DNA of 64,000 nucleotides from Bacillus sp. FSL H8-0547 (GTDB lineage Bacteria; Bacillota; Bacilli; Bacillales; Bacillaceae). The stretch is from NCBI GenBank assembly GCA_038002745.1, contig JBBODD010000001.1, positions 3,224,001-3,288,000 of the forward strand, written 5' to 3'. Under the pieces are notes generated by a model. That model was not told the DNA's origin and ran no database searches. It saw only the letters and a list, made by a program, of their open reading frames with translations. The number at the start of each line of letters is the position of its first letter. Position 1 is the stretch's first letter. The translations under genes and the position numbers were made by a program. Of this stretch, positions 62,203 to 64,000 are shown one piece after another.

Positions 62203-62965
62203 CGAACTGCTGCAGAAGGTAGATGATCAAATAGAATGGAGTCCTCAACGTTCGCAAGTGGTTCGAAGAAAACTTCTTAAAAACATTCATAAAACAAATA
62301 TGATGTCAAAGCTACAGCGCGTTTATATTTTATCAATAAGCTCAGTATTAGCTGCTTTATTTCTGTTTGTGATGGCTGGTCAGATCAGCGGACAGCTGAA
62401 CCTGACCGAGTCAGGCATCTTTTCACCCGGTCACAGCAGCGGAAACAGCAAATTCATCGAAGGTGTCCATTATCAAATGGAGACAATCAACGGACAAAAA
62501 ACGGCGGTACTTACAAATGAAGGAATCGAGAATACGGTCTATCCAATGGATGCCAATGCAACCATCAATACCATTGCAGGAGAACCGGAAATCCATCTAA
62601 GTATTTCCAAGCAGGGTAAGAATGAGGTCTTCGAAACTCAGGCCATATACACAACAACTGCACCAGGACAGCACATATATATCGATACTCAAAGACACAA
62701 TGAACCAATCGGTACAAGAATAGAAATGCTGCTGCCGCATAAGAAATATCCAAGTTTATCCGATTCAGCATACGAAGTGAAAATATCAGGTCACAGAGCT
62801 GTTATGCAGGAAGAAAAAACAGGAATTGGCAAGACTGATCTGTATGTAGTTACTGAAAACTATATTTATCATATTTATTCTTCTGGAATGAGTAAAAAGG
62901 ATTCCATCATAGATCCGCAGGAACTGATTAGTCTTGCAAACTTACTTCGATTTGAAAAAGAATAA
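62177..62965 (+). CDS. Anti-sigma factor, membrane-bound
   Basis: 262 residues: an N-terminal cytoplasmic domain (1-47, MNKEVSYYDELLQKVDDQIE) to hold the sigma factor, one membrane helix (about 48-70, VYILSISSVLAALFLFVMAG) and an outer sensor domain of about 190 residues with no recognised fold. It lacks a zinc-type His-x3-Cys-x2-Cys motif. Aaggaggg lies 8 bases upstream inside the sigma gene, so the two are made together. The released signal is unknown. Confidence 0.8.
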   Translation: MNKEVSYYDELLQKVDDQIEWSPQRSQVVRRKLLKNIHKTNMMSKLQRVYILSISSVLAALFLFVMAGQISGQLNLTESGIFSPGHSSGNSKFIEGVHYQMETINGQKTAVLTNEGIENTVYPMDANATINTIAGEPEIHLSISKQGKNEVFETQAIYTTTAPGQHIYIDTQRHNEPIGTRIEMLLPHKKYPSLSDSAYEVKISGHRAVMQEEKTGIGKTDLYVVTENYIYHIYSSGMSKKDSIIDPQELISLANLLRFEKE

Positions 62966-63044
62966 AGTAAGAAGATGCGACCGGGACATTATATGTTTTC
63001 ATTCTGAAATGATTATTGTTATGAAGACAGGAGAGGAATATCAT

Positions 63045-63506
63045 TTGAAAATAAGGTTTGCTGAAGAAAAGGATATTGACCAATTAATAAAAATGAGATG
63101 GGATTTCACTATTGAACATGATGAGAGCAAGAAAAGCTCATCTTTTACAGACTTTGAGAAAGAATGCCGAAGTTTCTTGGAGCACGCTATTAAGGGTGAC
63201 AGGTGGATGATCTGGGTTGCTGAAGGAAATGGAAAACTGGTATCTCATATATACATAGAGCTAATTGAAAAAGTCCCGAGGCCAGGAAGAACAACCTATC
63301 CTTTTGCTTACATGACCAACGTGTATACCATTCCTGAATATAGAAATAAGGGGATTGGGAGTATGGTGCTAGGCTCGATTAATCAGTGGATTAAAGATAC
63401 TAAGTGTGAATTTGTTATTGTTTGGCCAAGTGATGATGCCATTGATTATTATAAGAAAAATGGGTATGCATATTGTGTAGAGCCGATGGAATATTTTCCT
63501 TCTTAA
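63045..63506 (+). CDS. GNAT family N-acetyltransferase
   Basis: 153 residues with IRFAEEKDIDQLIKMRWDF at the start, MTNVYTIPEYRNKGIGSMVL as the acetyl-CoA loop (R-N-K-G-I-G), and WPSDDAIDYYKKNGY near the C-terminus. The start is TTG 63045 with aggagagg 8 bases upstream; the open frame begins at 62934 but has no better site. Might be cotranscribed with the anti-sigma gene (79-base gap). Confidence 0.85.
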   Translation: MKIRFAEEKDIDQLIKMRWDFTIEHDESKKSSSFTDFEKECRSFLEHAIKGDRWMIWVAEGNGKLVSHIYIELIEKVPRPGRTTYPFAYMTNVYTIPEYRNKGIGSMVLGSINQWIKDTKCEFVIVWPSDDAIDYYKKNGYAYCVEPMEYFPS

Positions 63507-63525
63507 GTGAACGATTTAGTTCTTA

Positions 63526-63570
63526 CGTTTGCCTTTGTTCATCGACAGAAATCGATGGCTGGGGCAAACG
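63526..63570. promoter_or_regulatory. Nested hairpin between convergent genes
   Basis: CGTTTGCC (63526-63533) pairs with GGCAAACG (63563-63570), and inside it CATCGA (63540-63545) pairs with TCGATG (63552-63557). No T run follows on either side, so it may protect RNA 3' ends instead of acting as an ordinary terminator. Confidence 0.5.
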
Positions 63571-63578
63571 ATAAGCCT

Positions 63579-63878
63579 CTAACTGTACTTGGATTTCACT
63601 CTATGATAATAGCCAAAAGATAAAAGAACGGTTCCTATGACAGCAGCTGTTGAAATGTAAACGCCATCCCAATCCTCCGAACTCCCTGCCAGGATCCAGA
63701 CCTCATATGTGATAAAGATGAGTGATAAGACAATGACAATTCCCAACAGCATGGAACGGGCAATTTGTTTTGCTTCTGCAAGAGTCGTCTTTGGATTTGT
63801 TTTTTCACCTGAAACCATTTTACGGACTGCAAACAGCAAAACGAAAAGTCCCGCAGTAAGCAATAGAACATGCATCAT
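63579..63878 (-). CDS. Three-helix membrane protein, unknown
   Basis: 99 residues with three membrane helices (about 3-20, 41-63, 74-91): MMHVLLLTAGLFVLLFAV, a soluble link SGEKTNPKTTLAEAKQIA, SMLLGIVIVLSLIFITYEVW, AGSSEDWDGVYISTAAVIGT. Aaggaga is 7 bases before ATG 63878. No family recognised; it is the last gene in the window. Confidence 0.65.
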   Translation of the reverse strand: MMHVLLLTAGLFVLLFAVRKMVSGEKTNPKTTLAEAKQIARSMLLGIVIVLSLIFITYEVWILAGSSEDWDGVYISTAAVIGTVLLSFGYYHRVKSKYS

Positions 63879-64000
63879 ATCTGAATCTCCTTTCTTCATT
63901 ACTATTGGAAAATACTGATAAGATGAGTTTATCATAGGAAGGCTGAATTCAGATATATAAATTAGACCTCTCTGTTGAAAGAAATAAATGTTTCTTGAAT

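Overview
This window is a chromosomal segment of an endospore-forming Bacillus-like Firmicute. It carries spo0A and spoIVB, purine-rich Shine-Dalgarno sites and many GTG/TTG starts. From position 1 to about 44.9 kb the gene order follows the Bacillus subtilis nusB-to-gnd region closely. The methylmalonyl-CoA mutase genes, absent from B. subtilis 168, point to another Bacillaceae lineage (Metabacillus- or Priestia-like). I cannot name the species.

Layout: 0.1-4 kb nusB-folD-xseA-xseB-ispA. 4.1-9.5 kb dxs-tlyA-argR-recN, with its own promoter and a possible leader attenuator. 9.6-12 kb sporulation genes spoIVB and spo0A; spo0A has a sigma-H promoter overlapped by a 0A box. 12-13.4 kb small genes (yycC, yqiK, yqzF) and a dispersed repeat. 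13.6-23.9 kb bkdR plus the sigma-54-type ptb-bcd-buk-lpdV-bkdAA-bkdAB-bkdB operon for branched-chain amino acid breakdown. 25.5-30.6 kb mutA-mutB-meaB. 30.7-33.6 kb brxB and an Art-type amino acid ABC importer. 33.7-39.3 kb yqjA, yqjB, a Prli42-like microprotein, mce, mmdA, yqjE and msrA. 40.5-42.1 kb gltT behind a c-di-AMP (ydaO-yuaA) riboswitch. 42.1-44.9 kb polY1 and gndA.

From 45 kb on the window is accessory. It holds two MFS exporters, a ParB/Srx-like protein, an SDR reductase under a perfect palindromic operator, short peptides, zwf (about 8 kb from gndA, usually its neighbour), a MacB/FtsX-type ABC exporter, an AT-rich group of small envelope proteins (two of them damaged), a pentapeptide-repeat protein, GNAT acetyltransferases and an ECF sigma/anti-sigma pair.

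The metabolic core fits together. The Bkd complex makes branched acyl-CoA for energy and branched fatty acids, and Ile/Val breakdown also yields propionyl-CoA. MmdA (with a biotin carboxylase and carrier encoded elsewhere), Mce, MutAB and the chaperone MeaB would convert that to succinyl-CoA. BkdR-box and cre-like sites suggest control by substrate and by carbon state.

The least explained structures are two unrelated intergenic tandem arrays, both with a period of exactly 52 bp (23982-24206 and 39659-40178), and several microproteins of 30-60 residues.
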